Part shown: positions 11,856 through 22,583 of the stretch, piece after piece | Layout of the letters: each line of letters starts with the position of its first letter | Numbering within the stretch: position 1 is the stretch's first letter | NCBI GenBank assembly: GCA_019096155.1 | Contig: JAHCVI010000005.1 | Coordinates: 2,552,468 to 2,616,467 of the forward strand | Reading direction: 5' to 3' | Source of the DNA: Staphylotrichum longicolle | Lineage: Eukaryota; Ascomycota; Sordariomycetes; Sordariales; Chaetomiaceae | DNA: 64,000 bases | Translations under genes and position numbers: made by a program | The notes under the pieces: model-generated | Told to the model about the DNA's origin: nothing | The model's input: the letters and a program-made list of their open reading frames with translations, nothing else | Database searches by the model: none

Positions 11856-12450
11856 TCAGGCGGTCTCAAAGTTGCCGAAGGTGTTCTCGCCCGAGTAGGT
11901 GATGTAGAGGAACCTGTGCGCATCGCGTCAGGTTAGCATCAAGGCGCATGATACACGCAGCAGGCAGCAGGCCGCATGACCAGCTGGCGAAAGCGGGGAA
12001 ACTCACCCATCCTCATCCTTGTGCTCCTCGTAGATGCTGCTCATGAGCGCAGCGGTTGGCGGCAGGACCTCATCGACGAAGATGAAGATGGCCTTCTCCG
12101 GGGAGAGCTTGATCCGCTTACGGATGACGTAAACGAACTGGCCGACGGTGAGGTCTGCTGGTACCAGGTACTTCTTCTTGTCGATGGTCGCGATGTCGCT
12201 CTTCTCGACCTTCTCGCAGATGACCTGGAGAGGGGGCGCGGTTAGCGGAGTGCGCGGGGTTGGTTGCGGGAGCGGCGGGAGGGAGCAAACCGGCTCGGCG
12301 GGGTTCAACGGCACCCGTCAAGCGAGTTGCTTCACCGCCTGCGACAGGAGGACGACTTACCGGAATGCGGTCGGAGTACTTCTGGCGGATGCGCTCGGCC
12401 TCGGCCTTGCGCTTCTCAAAGGGATGCTCGTCCTTGAACTTGCTGCGCAT
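11856..12450 (-). CDS. atg8: Autophagy ubiquitin-like protein Atg8
   Basis: Atg8 is conjugated to phosphatidylethanolamine on autophagosome membranes, drives their growth and recruits cargo receptors. Three exons (12450-12361, 12224-12007, 11913-11856) encode 121 residues, the normal length. The protein starts MRSKFKDEHPFEKRKAEAER and contains the family core KYLVPADLTVGQFVYVIRKR and FIFVDEVLPPTAALMSSIYE. It ends ...TFGNFETA, so Gly116 would be exposed when Atg4 removes the last five residues. Introns are 136 and 93 bp with GTAAGT and GTGAGT donors. The gene is divergent from the helicase-like gene and convergent with the LDB-type gene. Confidence 0.98.
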
Positions 12451-14474
12451 TTTGATGGTTCTAGAGATGGACGGGTGGGTGGTCGAGGAGATACTGGTGA
12501 GCGCTGGTGGGTAGTGGAGCGATGCCTGCGACAAGCGGAGGGCGTGTTAGAGATGGAGTTTCCGGGCCACGAAGTATCCGGCAGACGTGACGGGCCGAAG
12601 CAAAACGAAAATGGGTGTGAGCTTTGGGGCTGGCGAGTTGCTTACCTCGGATAAGGAGCGAGAAATGGAAGAGGTTGATGGTGTTGGGAAGAGGAACGGC
12701 CAGGGAGGTCGCGCCTGATTAATAGGCGGGGTGACGCAGGCAGCCTGGCGGGAGCCATGTCTATCTAACCATTTTTGGTTTAGCGTCCACTCCGCGTGTG
12801 ATTCAGTTCGGTCAGCTGTCAGAGGTCATTGAGGTTCTTTCATCTCGGCCGCCCTGAGTACGGACCAGAACCTTCGTCATCTGGACGCCCTGCACAGACA
12901 GAAGAGATATCCGACCTGGACGGATGTGCAATAATCCTGACGTGTTTTGTTTACATGCGGATTTCGAACCGCCTTTCCTGTGACGTGCTTCCATGAGGGC
13001 GCTTGATCAGGGCCCGTTACCCGCCAAAGACTTCAAACTGGCGTTAGAATACACGACTGCTCGGTTCTCGTGTGACGAGCCGTGCTGTTTCCTGAAATTT
13101 TGATTGTAAGGAGCCCACTTCAGGTCCTTCGAGATTTGAAGTCCATCATCGAGCTGTTCCGACCGTCCCGGCACACTGGGTAGCACACGCCTCATCGCCT
13201 TACCCACATTCCGGTCAAACAAGGCATTGAAACTGGCCAACACGATAGTGAAACCCAGATCCTTACTCGAAATGCAATCGTTTGCCAATCCATCTCTTTT
13301 CTTCCAGGATTCAATCTGATTGAAAAAGAGAAAGCGAACGATGGTGCCCCATATCGCGATTTTGGTGTATACCTTAGGTGGTCTTTTTGGCCAGAGGAAG
13401 CCGCGGTCCCAACCCAGATCAATAGGGCTCGATACCCAGGACTTGGTCAATAGGCGGGCTATAAACCTGTTCCGTCACACTTGTTTTCGACGGTAGGGAG
13501 ATTGTGGCAGCCCAGTCAGTCTATCTAAGGTACCTTTTACCGACGTGAGATGACTACCTGTCGAGGACTCGAGCAGCTCCGTTCCACTGCTTTACAGCAC
13601 CCAGAAGTGCTGAGTTTGAAAACCCAGCTCCCTTCTGTGATACTCGAGAAATCAATATCTTGTCCATTTGGCAGACACTCCATATGGGCTGCACAAAGTC
13701 ACTGAGATTACCTAGAATATATGGACTACGCAGTGCAAAGCAAACCCCTGATCTATGCTTAGCCCAGTATCCATCATTTTCATCATCAGCAACACTCCTC
13801 ACAGAGAGGGAGAGTTGATCAAAGTTTAGTCACTATCAAGAAACCCATGCAAAGTCATAGGAGCCGAGTCCTGCAAAAGGTAAAGCTGCCCTTGAGTTTC
13901 TCGGTTTGATTGCCATTTTTGAAGTTATCTGCCTGGAAAGTGCAATGAGTCAAATGCCAGGGTTTTGTGGACTCGTACTTCCATTCAATTCAATCCCCAA
14001 CATCACAATTCCCTCCTTCCTTTCTTCCCCCAAACACCTACTCTCAGCGCAATTCGTTCACATAAACGATTTGATTTTGAGTGTTCAGGCTGACTACTCG
14101 GTCCGCAAGCATTGCGTAACTTCGGTCGTGAGGTTATTGCGTCCTTTTCTTCCTCTCTCAAGGATGCCGAAACTCTAGTAACCACTTCTCGAACGTGGAT
14201 TTTATTGATCTTGTCCGGACTCCGAGACAGCTACAGTGGTTTCCATCCAGTTCTCATCAGACGAAACCGCCGAATTTGTTGTTATTCTTGCAGAATTCTC
14301 CATCGAACCTTTTGTTGGGAATCCCGCCTGATGTCTTCGGCCACTGGTACCTTTGCGCTTGCCGGTCGATCTCCCAAACAAGATTAACTCCCAACACCAC
14401 ACTTTGGACACAAGTTAGTAAGTATTTGTCGTCATCCTCTGTTTATCCTCGTTAACAAGTCAGAGATTGTCGTC
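12451..14474. promoter_or_regulatory. 2.0-kb divergent region: atg8 promoter and unassigned sequence
   Basis: The part next to 12450 should hold the atg8 leader and promoter; the CT-rich minus-strand sequence at about 12460-12720 fits a fungal 5' UTR. The remainder (12800-14470) has lower GC and no recognisable gene. An open frame at 13007-13450 (minus) has no proper ATG near its start and no known motif. Confidence 0.4.
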
Positions 14475-17261
14475 ATGTCTCGAAAAACTCCAGGCGAGAT
14501 GAAGGCGGCTCAGCCCGCCGCGAAACACAAGTCGAAGCCTGCCACGTTCTCCCACAGTTGTGCGGTGCTTGGTGGGCCAAACGGCCCTATTATTGCTGCC
14601 GGCTCGCACTTTGGTCCCGGGGTATCGGTGAACACTTCGCGGATTATTCTGCGGGCAAACGCCAACGCCGACCAGTGCATGGGCTTTTCGATCAATTTCC
14701 CGCTCGGAGAAGGGCAAAAGGCCAATGAGGAAGCTGGTTTGGGGTGCGGTATAATCGTCAGTCTCCCAAGCTGCAATACTCAGTTTCACCGTGAAGAGTC
14801 ATGAAAGTACTGACAGCATCTCAGTCGACACAATCAACATCTGCGGCGACCCAGTAGTCCAGCTCGACTGGCACAGACTCCTTGTAAAGCTGCCGAGAGA
14901 TGGCTTTACATGCTCATACAGCGACGCCCCGGCTGCGCTAGCTGCCCGTTTTGGGGATACCTTGAAGCTCTGCCTGATCTCGATTCGATTGCGGGATGGA
15001 GCGCGGGTAACAGTCGAGGGATTTGGGATACCCTTTGCCAACTATGAGCAACCGGAGGTTGTGAGGTGGATCAACGACAATGCGACTATCGTGGGCGATA
15101 TTACTCTCTCGGAACTCCTGCGCTGGGATGAGTTTCACCTTCTGGTGCCTCGCCCGCCTGCTCAGCTCCAACGGCAGTGGACCGAGGACGTCATGCCTTC
15201 ACCACCGTTCGTCTATCCATACGGCGTCGAGCACAATTGGAGACTTGAGCGATACGAAGCCCTCCTCCAGGCGACCAAAGCCAAGGAGCAGTTCCCGACA
15301 TCGTACAGGTAGATGTCCGCGCACACCTTCTCCGGTACCCCACTCACAGGTAACAACAGATACATCGATGACAACTCCCATGTTGCCGTGGTGACCCAAG
15401 CTGTCGTACAGGATGTCTTCTGGCTTCACCAAACTGTAGAGGTGATGAAGAAGCTCTGGTTCCCGGTTTACTTTGTACCTCGTAGGCACGATGAATCTCA
15501 ATTCTTCGTCATCATTCCCATGACAAGGTTCCGCGAGTGGTTTGATCCCGCTTGGCGCCGCCTGGCGAAGAATAGAGAGGTCGTCCTACTCCTGCGGGGG
15601 GGTGAAGACAAGGACGAGAAGGTTGCGCCAGTCCAATGGTAGGCATCGCAATGTTGGGAACTTCAATCATGCATGGCTGACACCCAACAGGAGCTGCAAC
15701 ATCATAGACCACCCCCAGGGCAATGAAGGGCTTCAACACCACCCCACCGACGAGCACGAGCTGGTCCTATCGGCACGCCGCCCCAGTAAGGGCAAAGATG
15801 GGCACGATTTCAAGGTCATGACCTTCAATAACCGAGCGGAGGCCAACAGGGCAATGAAAGATGAGGCTGTTTGCTAGAACCGCGCGGCCCTTTTGTTCGA
15901 TGCCGAGCTTCACGAGGCCGAGCGTAAGGTCGATGCTGCCTGCCAGTTCCTGCCCTCCGCCGAGCCAACCCTTCAGCATGACAGGGCCGGTTCCATCAGC
16001 ATCGCGGACCGGATGGATCTTCATAGAGCCTTGATGCGCGGCACCGGCTTCTACGACTGGATGACTCGCGATAGGCCAGAAGAGCCAGCTCCTGCTTTCC
16101 GTCCTCTGCCGGCCGTCAACTTCCTGAACGGGCGTGACGACAAGTATGTGGACGCTCTGATGGAGGAGGCCCCCGCCCAGGACCGCGTCCCTTTCCGTCG
16201 CTATTTGTCAAACAGGCCCCTGGGTCTTTGCCTCATCACAGCAGTAAGTCTCAAGCCCCCGCTAACCTCAGAACTCAGGTGAATCCTAATCGTATCAGGC
16301 CCCGGGCTTTGGCAAGAGGACGGCTCTGCTGTCGGTGGCCGGCCTTGCCATGCAGAAAACGTTGGGCAAGGTCTTTTGTTCCGGGCCATCCAGCATCGCC
16401 GTGGATAGCCTCGCTTACCGGCTCGACAGAATCGCCAAGTCAGTATGTGACAGATACAACGAAGGCAAGGTGAAGGGTGACCCGAGCCGCGCCAGGCGCC
16501 CGCTCGTCGTCCGCGGGCACAACGTTGCTCACGAGACTGAGGCTGTATGGCAGATGTTGCGGCATCCTGATCGGGACACTGTATTCTCGGGAAACGGGAT
16601 TGCCTGGAACCGGCACCTATCGGTCGCTTACTGGTTCCTGGTACTCCTGAGGTCCCAGGCAAAGGGCATCAGGCAGCTGGACGAAGACGACAGCGAGGTC
16701 CTGCACCAGATCCGTCAAGAGATCGAGCAGCGGAGCGATCTCGAGAAGCTACGCTCTCTGGTGGCCGGATGGATGACCTTCGAGGAGTGGGTAGCTTGTA
16801 AGGAAGACGTCAAGATTGAGCCCATCCTCAACAGCATCATCCGCAACGCAGACCTGCTCTGCACCACCCCGGCCGAGTCCGCGCAAAAGGAGAGCGCCTA
16901 CCTCCACTACAAGTTCGGCCTTGCCCAGGGCATTCTGATCGACGAAGCCTCCAGACTGCACCGGGCAGACTATGCCTGCGTGGCTGGGAATTGCCTCCTG
17001 CCCTGTGTCATGGGTGGGGACCTCATCAGCCTCAAGGAGCTGCGTCATCAGGCCGTGACGGGGCGCGAAAAAAACAGGCTCGGCTATTTCTACAATCGCC
17101 ATGCCGACGACGGCGTCATCTCGCCGCTGATGTTCTTCCAGGCAAGTGGCATCCCCGTCTACCGTCTCGCCGGGCAGCTCCAGAATCCAGGGCAGCTTCA
17201 GATTCCAGAAGGCCCACGACCATTAAAGCGGAGCTGGTACGAAAGGACGGCAGGGAGATGA
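14475..17261 (+). pseudogene. Decayed SF1 (Upf1/DNA2-like) helicase-type P-loop ATPase
   Basis: Five exon blocks keep one frame: 14475-14748, 14825-15308, 15360-15638, 15691-16243, 16299-17261. Introns are 50-76 bp with clean GT/AG borders. The ATPase part holds a Walker A-like APGFGKRTALL (from 16299) and a Walker B-like GILIDEASRLHRAD (about 16935). It then shows the region following motif III (FFQASGIPVYRLAGQL). Three things look degenerate. An in-frame TAG stands at 15875-15877 inside block 4. The Walker A lysine is followed by Arg instead of Thr/Ser. The protein stops about 27 residues after FFQASGIPVY, so helicase motifs IV-VI are absent. The TAG could be bypassed if 15815-15877 is a 63-bp in-frame intron, but its donor (GTCATG) is poor. 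The family call is by motif only; such helicase-like genes are often multicopy in Sordariomycetes (from memory). Confidence 0.55.
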
Positions 17262-17656
17262 GGGAATGTGGCTGAAGTCAGATTTGAGGTTACAAGTTAT
17301 CTGAAAGTTTTTGCTCTTTTGTGTCAACCAACCACATCGTTGTACTTTTCCTGTCGTGAGTTCTCCAAGTAGTCATCCCAAGTCACCAGGAGACGAGAAA
17401 TGCCACGTGATTCCCACCACAGAGAACCCCAACCCTCGGCTGACTCGGCTGGCAATGATGACTTCCGCGGAGAGCCCCAGTCCCGGTCCCGGATTCTAGA
17501 ATTCGGTAACATCTGAGCCGAGCCAGATCGGTCTGTCCCGGCGTCGATTTGCGGAACTTGGCCTGATGTCTGGCCTGATGTCTGCAGCAACACGTAGAAT
17601 CAGGTGATAGCTCTCCCGCCAGAGGTCTTCGTATAGAAGGCCTTTGCCCGCGCAAC
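17262..17656. promoter_or_regulatory. Intergenic region upstream of hem13
   Basis: 395 bp between the helicase-like locus and the hem13 ATG. It should contain the hem13 promoter. I see no gene and no element I can name. Confidence 0.35.
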
Positions 17657-18959
17657 ATGGCGTCCCGAAGGCATTCCCTCCGTCTTTTTGCTCAGTGCAA
17701 GCCGCGCAGTCCATTGAGCAGACCCAATTGGACCTCCCGGAGAGCTCACTCTAGCTTCGCAAGCTCCGGAAGCTCCAGCCAGACCCCCGCGCCGTTGAGA
17801 TACCTGGGCTGGGCAGCCTTTGGTCTTTTGGTCACCGTGCCCCTGTCGTACAAGATGGTATGCCTCCCTCGGTGCTTCGCATGGCCTCAATTGGTCTGCT
17901 CCCGGTCCGTTTTGCTGACGGTGATGCCCTGCGCAGGCTGTCGACGAGCCCCTCATGATGGATACCCTCGCCGAGCGCGACCAGCAGCTGAAGGCCGAGC
18001 AGGGCGTTTCGGATGTCTCGCCCATGCGCCTCCGCATGGAGAAGTTTGCCAAGGAGCAGCAGAGAGCCATCGTACGAGCGCTGGAAGAGGTGGACGGCAC
18101 CAAGTTCCAGGTGGACGAGTGGCAGCGCAAGGAGGGCGGCGGCGGCATCACCTGCGTGCTGCAGGACGGCAAGGTCTTTGAGAAGGCCGGCGTCGGCGTC
18201 AGTGTCGTCTACGGCACCCTGCCGAAGCCCGCGATCCTGAAGATGCGCGCGAACCACAAGAACATCGCCGACGAGGGCAACATCCCCGAGAGCCTCGAGT
18301 TCTTCGCCGCCGGGCTCAGCCTGATCGTGCATCCCAAGAACCCCATGGCACCAACGGTGCATCTCAACTACCGATACTTTGAGACGGCCAACCCAGACGG
18401 CTCGTCAGGCGCGTGGTGGTTCGGCGGCGGCTGCGACCTGACGCCTAGCTACCTGTTTGACGAAGACGCGATACAGTTCCACAAGGCGTTGAAGGAGGTG
18501 TGCGACAAGCACGACAAGGACTACTACCCGAGGTTCAAGAAGTGGTGCGACGAGTACTTCTACAACAAGCACCGCGGCGAGTCGCGGGGCATCGGCGGCA
18601 TCTTCTTCGACGACCTCGACGAGTCCGTGTCGGACCGGGAGAACCTGTTCGCCTTCGTCCAGGACGCGCTCAAGTCGTTTGTGCCGACCTACGTCCCCAT
18701 CGTGAACAAGCGCAAGGACATGGCGTTCACGGAGAAGGAGAAGGAGTGGCAGCAGATCCGCCGCGGGAAATACGTCGAGTTCAACCTGGTGCACGACCGG
18801 GGCACTGCGTTCGGCCTGAACACCCCCGGGGCGCGGGTAGAGAGCATCCTGATGAGCATGCCCCTGACGGCGAGTTGGAAGTACATGTACGAGCCGGAGC
18901 CGAAGAGCAGGGAGGCGCGCCTCGTCGAGGTGCTGCAGAATCCCAAGGAGTGGGTATAG
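17657..18959 (+). CDS. hem13: Oxygen-dependent coproporphyrinogen III oxidase
   Basis: The enzyme converts coproporphyrinogen III to protoporphyrinogen IX with O2 in haem synthesis. Two exons (17657-17857, 17937-18959) encode 407 residues; the 79-bp intron is phase 0. Residues 1-50 are Arg/Ser-rich and look like a mitochondrial presequence. A single hydrophobic segment follows (YLGWAAFGLLVTVPLSYKM, about 49-67). Baker's yeast Hem13 is cytosolic and lacks this, so the N-terminus suggests an inner-membrane or intermembrane-space enzyme, as in animals. Catalytic-domain landmarks include VHLNYRYFET, SGAWWFGGGCDLTPSYLFDE and the family signature KKWCDEYFYNKHRGESRGIG followed by GIFFDDLDE. The C-terminus has LNTPGARVESILMSMP. 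Confidence 0.97.
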
Positions 18960-19166
18960 AGGCGGAGAGCGATCTGTATAATACCTACCCTTCGGTCTGT
19001 GTACTTAATAAAAGTAAAAGTGTTTATCAAACCTCGGAAGTTGTGCCTTTTTCGTGTGCGATGCCTTACCTAGGTACTGGGTTCCCGCCGTCACCTTGCA
19101 CCCTCCCCTCCAACTCACACTCCAACTCTCTCACCCTCCACCAAAACTCACCAACCACCACCAAAA

Positions 19167-20219
19167 ATGTCCACATCACCAGCACCCCTCAATCTCGACC
19201 CCCAACCTCAAGCCACGAAAAAACCACCCCTCCTTCCTAGCCCGCGCACCCTCCTCACCAACCTCGTCAACGCAATCGCAACCATCCCCCTCCTCCCGGC
19301 GACTCCCCCACCACCACCCGACGACGGCGACGACAACGGCCGGATCACCAAAACCCGCGCCAAAGAGTCAAAGGTAGACAATCCCCTCCGCCGCGTCCCG
19401 CCATCCCACCGCCACCTCATCGTCACCCTGCACGTGCTGTTCCCGGGCCTGGTGCTCCCCGCGCTGGACCTGCTCGAGCGCGGGCTGGTGGCGCGGGTGT
19501 CGCTTCTTGATGGCAAGGCCACGGGTCAGAACGTCGGGGCTGGGGCTGGAGCTGGAACGGCAGGCGGGGCGGGAGCAGGGACGGGAACGGGAACGGGGCA
19601 ACGGGGTGACGTGAAAGCTGAGGAGGTTGGAGGGCGGTGGAAGCCGGACCCAGACTCGATCCAAACTCGGGACGCCACAGCCGCGACAGGAGCAGCGGAG
19701 AAACGGATGAGCATCCTCCCACACGGGAAGAGTCAGGAAGAGAGTGGCAGACATGCATTCTACCTCGTCACATCCACCGCGGCAGCTACGACAGCGACAG
19801 CAGCAGCAACACAGGACTTGACACGGGAGAGACGGCGGGGGAGGTGGAGGGGCGGAGAGGGCGGAGAGCAGAGCGGGAAGGGGTATATCGTGCGGCTGGG
19901 GGCGTGGCAGTGCAGCTGTGCTGCTTTTGCGTTTGCTTCCGTCCAGGGGGAGGGGGCAGGTTATCAATGGGGTGCTGGAGGGCAGGAGGAGACGTTGGGG
20001 TTTGAGGATGGAGGCGGGGAGGTGGACGGGGAGATGGAGTGGTCGTTTGGTGGGATGAGTCTCGACGGGTTGTTGCCGGGAACTGGCGAGGGGGTGCCGG
20101 TGTGCAAGCACTTGTTGGCGTGCTTGCTGGCCGAGAGGTGGAGCGCTGCGTTGGGAGGGTATGTGATTGAGCGGAGGGTGGGGAGGGAGGAGATGGCGGG
20201 TATTGCGGCGGATGTGTGA
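19167..20219 (+). CDS. SWIM-type zinc-finger protein, possible Sws1/Shu2/ZSWIM7 relative
   Basis: A single exon of 350 residues starts 207 bp after the hem13 stop. The SWIM signature CxC...CxH is present as C249-S-C251 (AWQCSCAAFAF) and C313-K-H315 (VCKHLLACLLAERW). The HLLA ending is typical of Sws1/Shu2/ZSWIM7 proteins, which form the Shu complex with Rad51 paralogues and aid homologous recombination. The N-terminal HLIVTLHVLFPGLVLPALDL helix also fits that family. Two features are unusual: a Gly/Ala/Thr repeat (GAGAGAGTAGGAGAGTGTGT, about residues 127-146) and a 61-residue gap between the Zn-ligand pairs. Membership in the Shu complex is inferred. Confidence 0.68.
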   Translation: MSTSPAPLNLDPQPQATKKPPLLPSPRTLLTNLVNAIATIPLLPATPPPPPDDGDDNGRITKTRAKESKVDNPLRRVPPSHRHLIVTLHVLFPGLVLPALDLLERGLVARVSLLDGKATGQNVGAGAGAGTAGGAGAGTGTGTGQRGDVKAEEVGGRWKPDPDSIQTRDATAATGAAEKRMSILPHGKSQEESGRHAFYLVTSTAAATTATAAATQDLTRERRRGRWRGGEGGEQSGKGYIVRLGAWQCSCAAFAFASVQGEGAGYQWGAGGQEETLGFEDGGGEVDGEMEWSFGGMSLDGLLPGTGEGVPVCKHLLACLLAERWSAALGGYVIERRVGREEMAGIAADV

Positions 20220-20455
20220 GCAAGCGTTGGAAATGCCTGGGGGCGTTTTTTGGTTAGAGGGAAGGGCGACATCTGCCCTGCCTGAGGACACACAATACGG
20301 TCCAGGGCTGGCCCAAGAATGGCAGAGACCGTTTCGCCGCCCAAACAGTGTCATTTCCGTAATATTAACACGCCCGAGCCTCCTCGAGCAATCTACGAGA
20401 CCTCGTACAGTCATGCCCATCCCATCCGATGCCCGCCGTGTCCGCCGTGCCCGGC

Positions 20456-21623
20456 TTACTTCTTCTTCTCCTTAGACCCCTCCTTTTCCTTATCCGCCCC
20501 GCCTTCCTTGCCCTCGCCATTAGCGGCTGGGCTGCCCTCCTTCTTCTCGCCTTCCTTGGTCCCGTTCTCGCCCTCCTTTTTGGCCGCCTCCTTCTCCTCC
20601 TGCTGCTGCCTGTTCTGGATCTTGTTCTCGATCAGGTCGTGGAAGGCCGTGATGGCCCGGATGAGACTGCTCAGGTAGATAGCCATGAGCTGGTCATTGG
20701 TCTTTACGCTCATGGCGTAGTTGAGCTCAGTATCGCCCTTGCTCCCGTTTGCCGCCGCGCCCGACTTGGGGGTGGAGAGGTTCGGCAGCAGGTTGAACAC
20801 ATCTTGGAGGTTGCCGAGGATGGCATGGTTGACCGGCAGCTGCCCGTCGAGGACCTTTTGCAGGTATGCTTGGATGTCACGGAGGCGGAGGTGGAGGCCC
20901 TGGAGGGATTGGAGCTGGTTGGTGACGCGAGTTGAGAGCGTACCGACGGCGACGTCTCGGATGTCGCGCAGAAGGTGCTCGACGCCAATCTCTTCAGCCT
21001 CCTCGGCCTCGATAATCGATGGTGTGTGGACGAACGTCTTGGATGTGGTGGTTCCGTCCTGTTCACAGGCCTGTTAGCGGGGTCGCGAGGAGCAGAGAAG
21101 CCCAAGCCACATACATCCTTGATCTCCTCCACAGCAAAATACGCATCCGTGGGGACGCCGGCCTCCTTCGGTTGGACGTCGATGATGGGGCAGCGGGTTG
21201 AGCGCTTGAAGAGCTCGTTGACCTCGAGATCCGACGCCCGCAGCTTGGGGCCCGAGTGGTACCACCCTATTAGCTTCTCGCGCGCATTGACCTTCTTGAA
21301 CATGTCGTTCATCGCCTCGACGTAGTTGTGGTCCAGGAACCAGACCGACGGGTCCTTGTCGTCTTCCTCAAAGGGCACTGTGCGCTTGGGTGAGCAGGCA
21401 ATCAGGGAGCGCCGATGAGGGGGAACCGCTCACCTGCGAAGCTGTTGGATACGCGCACATTCTTGCCATCGTTCTGTCCTAATAGCACACCAACGACCCG
21501 CTTGGTCTTGCTCTTGTAGGCTTCTGTGCGGTTGTAGTGGTCGACGACGGAAAGCAGCACCAGCGGCGCAACCGAGACGTTGCGCGTCACCAGCGACAGC
21601 GTCTCTGCGGTTGTGGCTGGCAT
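20456..21623 (-). CDS. rpn8: 26S proteasome lid subunit Rpn8 (PSMD7)
   Basis: Rpn8 pairs with the deubiquitinase Rpn11 in the proteasome lid. Exons 21623-21434, 21377-21115 and 21058-20456 encode 351 residues; both introns are 56 bp. The MPN domain spans about residues 1-165: VAPLVLLSVVDHYNR, KRVVGVLLGQ and GWYHSGPKLRASDLEVNELF. The last motif lacks the second histidine of an active JAMM site (HxH...D), as expected for the inactive MPN subunit Rpn8. After the helical region (LLRDIRDVAVGTL, NLQDVFNLLPNL) comes a very charged Lys/Glu/Gly tail of about 55 residues ending in KKK, longer than the yeast tail. It is divergent from the I9 inhibitor gene. Confidence 0.96.
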
Positions 21624-22194
21624 GGCGGAGGCTGAATGTGGTGTATTTAGTGTCGGCGGTAATATTGAGATTGGAGGTCGTGGTTCGTGGAGTAAAAAGT
21701 GCGGGTTGGGGGAAGGTGTGTTTCGTCGTTTGTGTTGCTTGCTCTCAGGTCGTCGTCACGCAGCTCGTTGCCTCACGCAGTTTCAAGGTCAGTACCCAAT
21801 CAGGCTAGTTCGATGTTCAGTTGTCAAGGTGTTGGGCCACAAGGCTGGAGGGCGCTTGGGCCACCGCACCTGAAGCTCGGGCGGGAGAGACCTGCTGCAT
21901 TCAGCAGGTTACCTAAGCCGGCTGGGTGGGAGCTGGGGAGGTACCTGCCTGTTCGGCTGGGATGCTTGCGCCAGCACGTCAGCTCTGAGTGGGCAGATCA
22001 GCAACCCTTCTAAAACGAGGGGCCGCTCCTTCATTAACCCATGGCAGGAACCCATCCTCTTGCCACCTCGACAGTGAACCGAACATCGAAAACCGCGTCA
22101 TCGTCTTCTCGAGTTCAACTCTGAACACCAACGCCGTTCCTCGACTCTTCGAACTTCAAAACTAGTCGCAGCAACGTTCCGCCAAGCCGCAATC
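21624..22194. promoter_or_regulatory. Divergent upstream region of rpn8 and the I9 inhibitor gene
   Basis: 571 bp with no gene. CTTGCCACC at 22059-22067 is one base from the reverse complement of the yeast proteasome element GGTGGCAAA. It lies far from rpn8 and close to the other gene, so I attach little weight to it. Confidence 0.35.
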
Positions 22195-22583
22195 ATGAGA
22201 CTGTTCTCGTTCCTTATCGCTGCCCTGACGCTTGTCGCTGGCGTCATCGCCGTCGACATCCAGAAGTCGGTCATCGTCACGTACCCGCCCGAAACCCCCG
22301 ACTCGATTGTGAACCAGGCGAAAAAGGCGATTGTCGACGCCGGCGGAATCATTACCCACGAATACACTCTGATCAAGTAGGTTCTCGTCGAGTTCTCGTC
22401 GACGCTTTATGCGCCCATCCAGTCTCGGGCTTCGCGACATCGAATGCTGACAAGAGCAGGGGCTTCGCGGCCAGGGTTGGCGAACAGGTCCTTGGCACGG
22501 TGTCGGCATGGGGGAAGGACTACCAGGTGCTCGTTGAGGAGGATCAGGAGGTCCACCAAATGGGCGGTGGCATCGGCATTTGA
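22195..22583 (+). CDS. Small secreted-type peptidase inhibitor I9 domain protein
   Basis: Two exons (22195-22376, 22460-22583) encode 101 residues. A hydrophobic signal peptide (MRLFSFLIAALTLVAGVIAV) comes first. It is followed by KSVIVTYPPETPDSIVNQAK, DAGGIITHEYTLIKGFAARV and DYQVLVEEDQEVHQ. This is the fold of the subtilisin propeptide / proteinase B inhibitor (I9), which acts as a chaperone or inhibitor of subtilases. Yeast Pbi2 lacks a signal peptide, so this one is likely in the secretory or vacuolar route. The stop TGA is at 22581-22583. Confidence 0.85.

Noticed and set aside
13007..13450. Minus-strand open frame of 147 codons
   Set aside because: It begins at TTG; the only internal ATG is far downstream. 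No recognisable domain.
1..13500. 15-bp match CTTGTTTTCGACGGT shared by about 2-16 and about 13482-13496
   Set aside because: A 15-mer match between two places in 64 kb is expected by chance; flanks do not match.
19368..20420. 350-codon minus-strand open frame
   Set aside because: Antisense to the SWIM gene, Pro/Ser-rich, no ATG context or motif; shadow.
22059..22067. CTTGCCACC, near the yeast proteasome promoter element
   Set aside because: One mismatch, more than 430 bp from rpn8 and nearer the other gene; the element's use in this group is not established to my knowledge.
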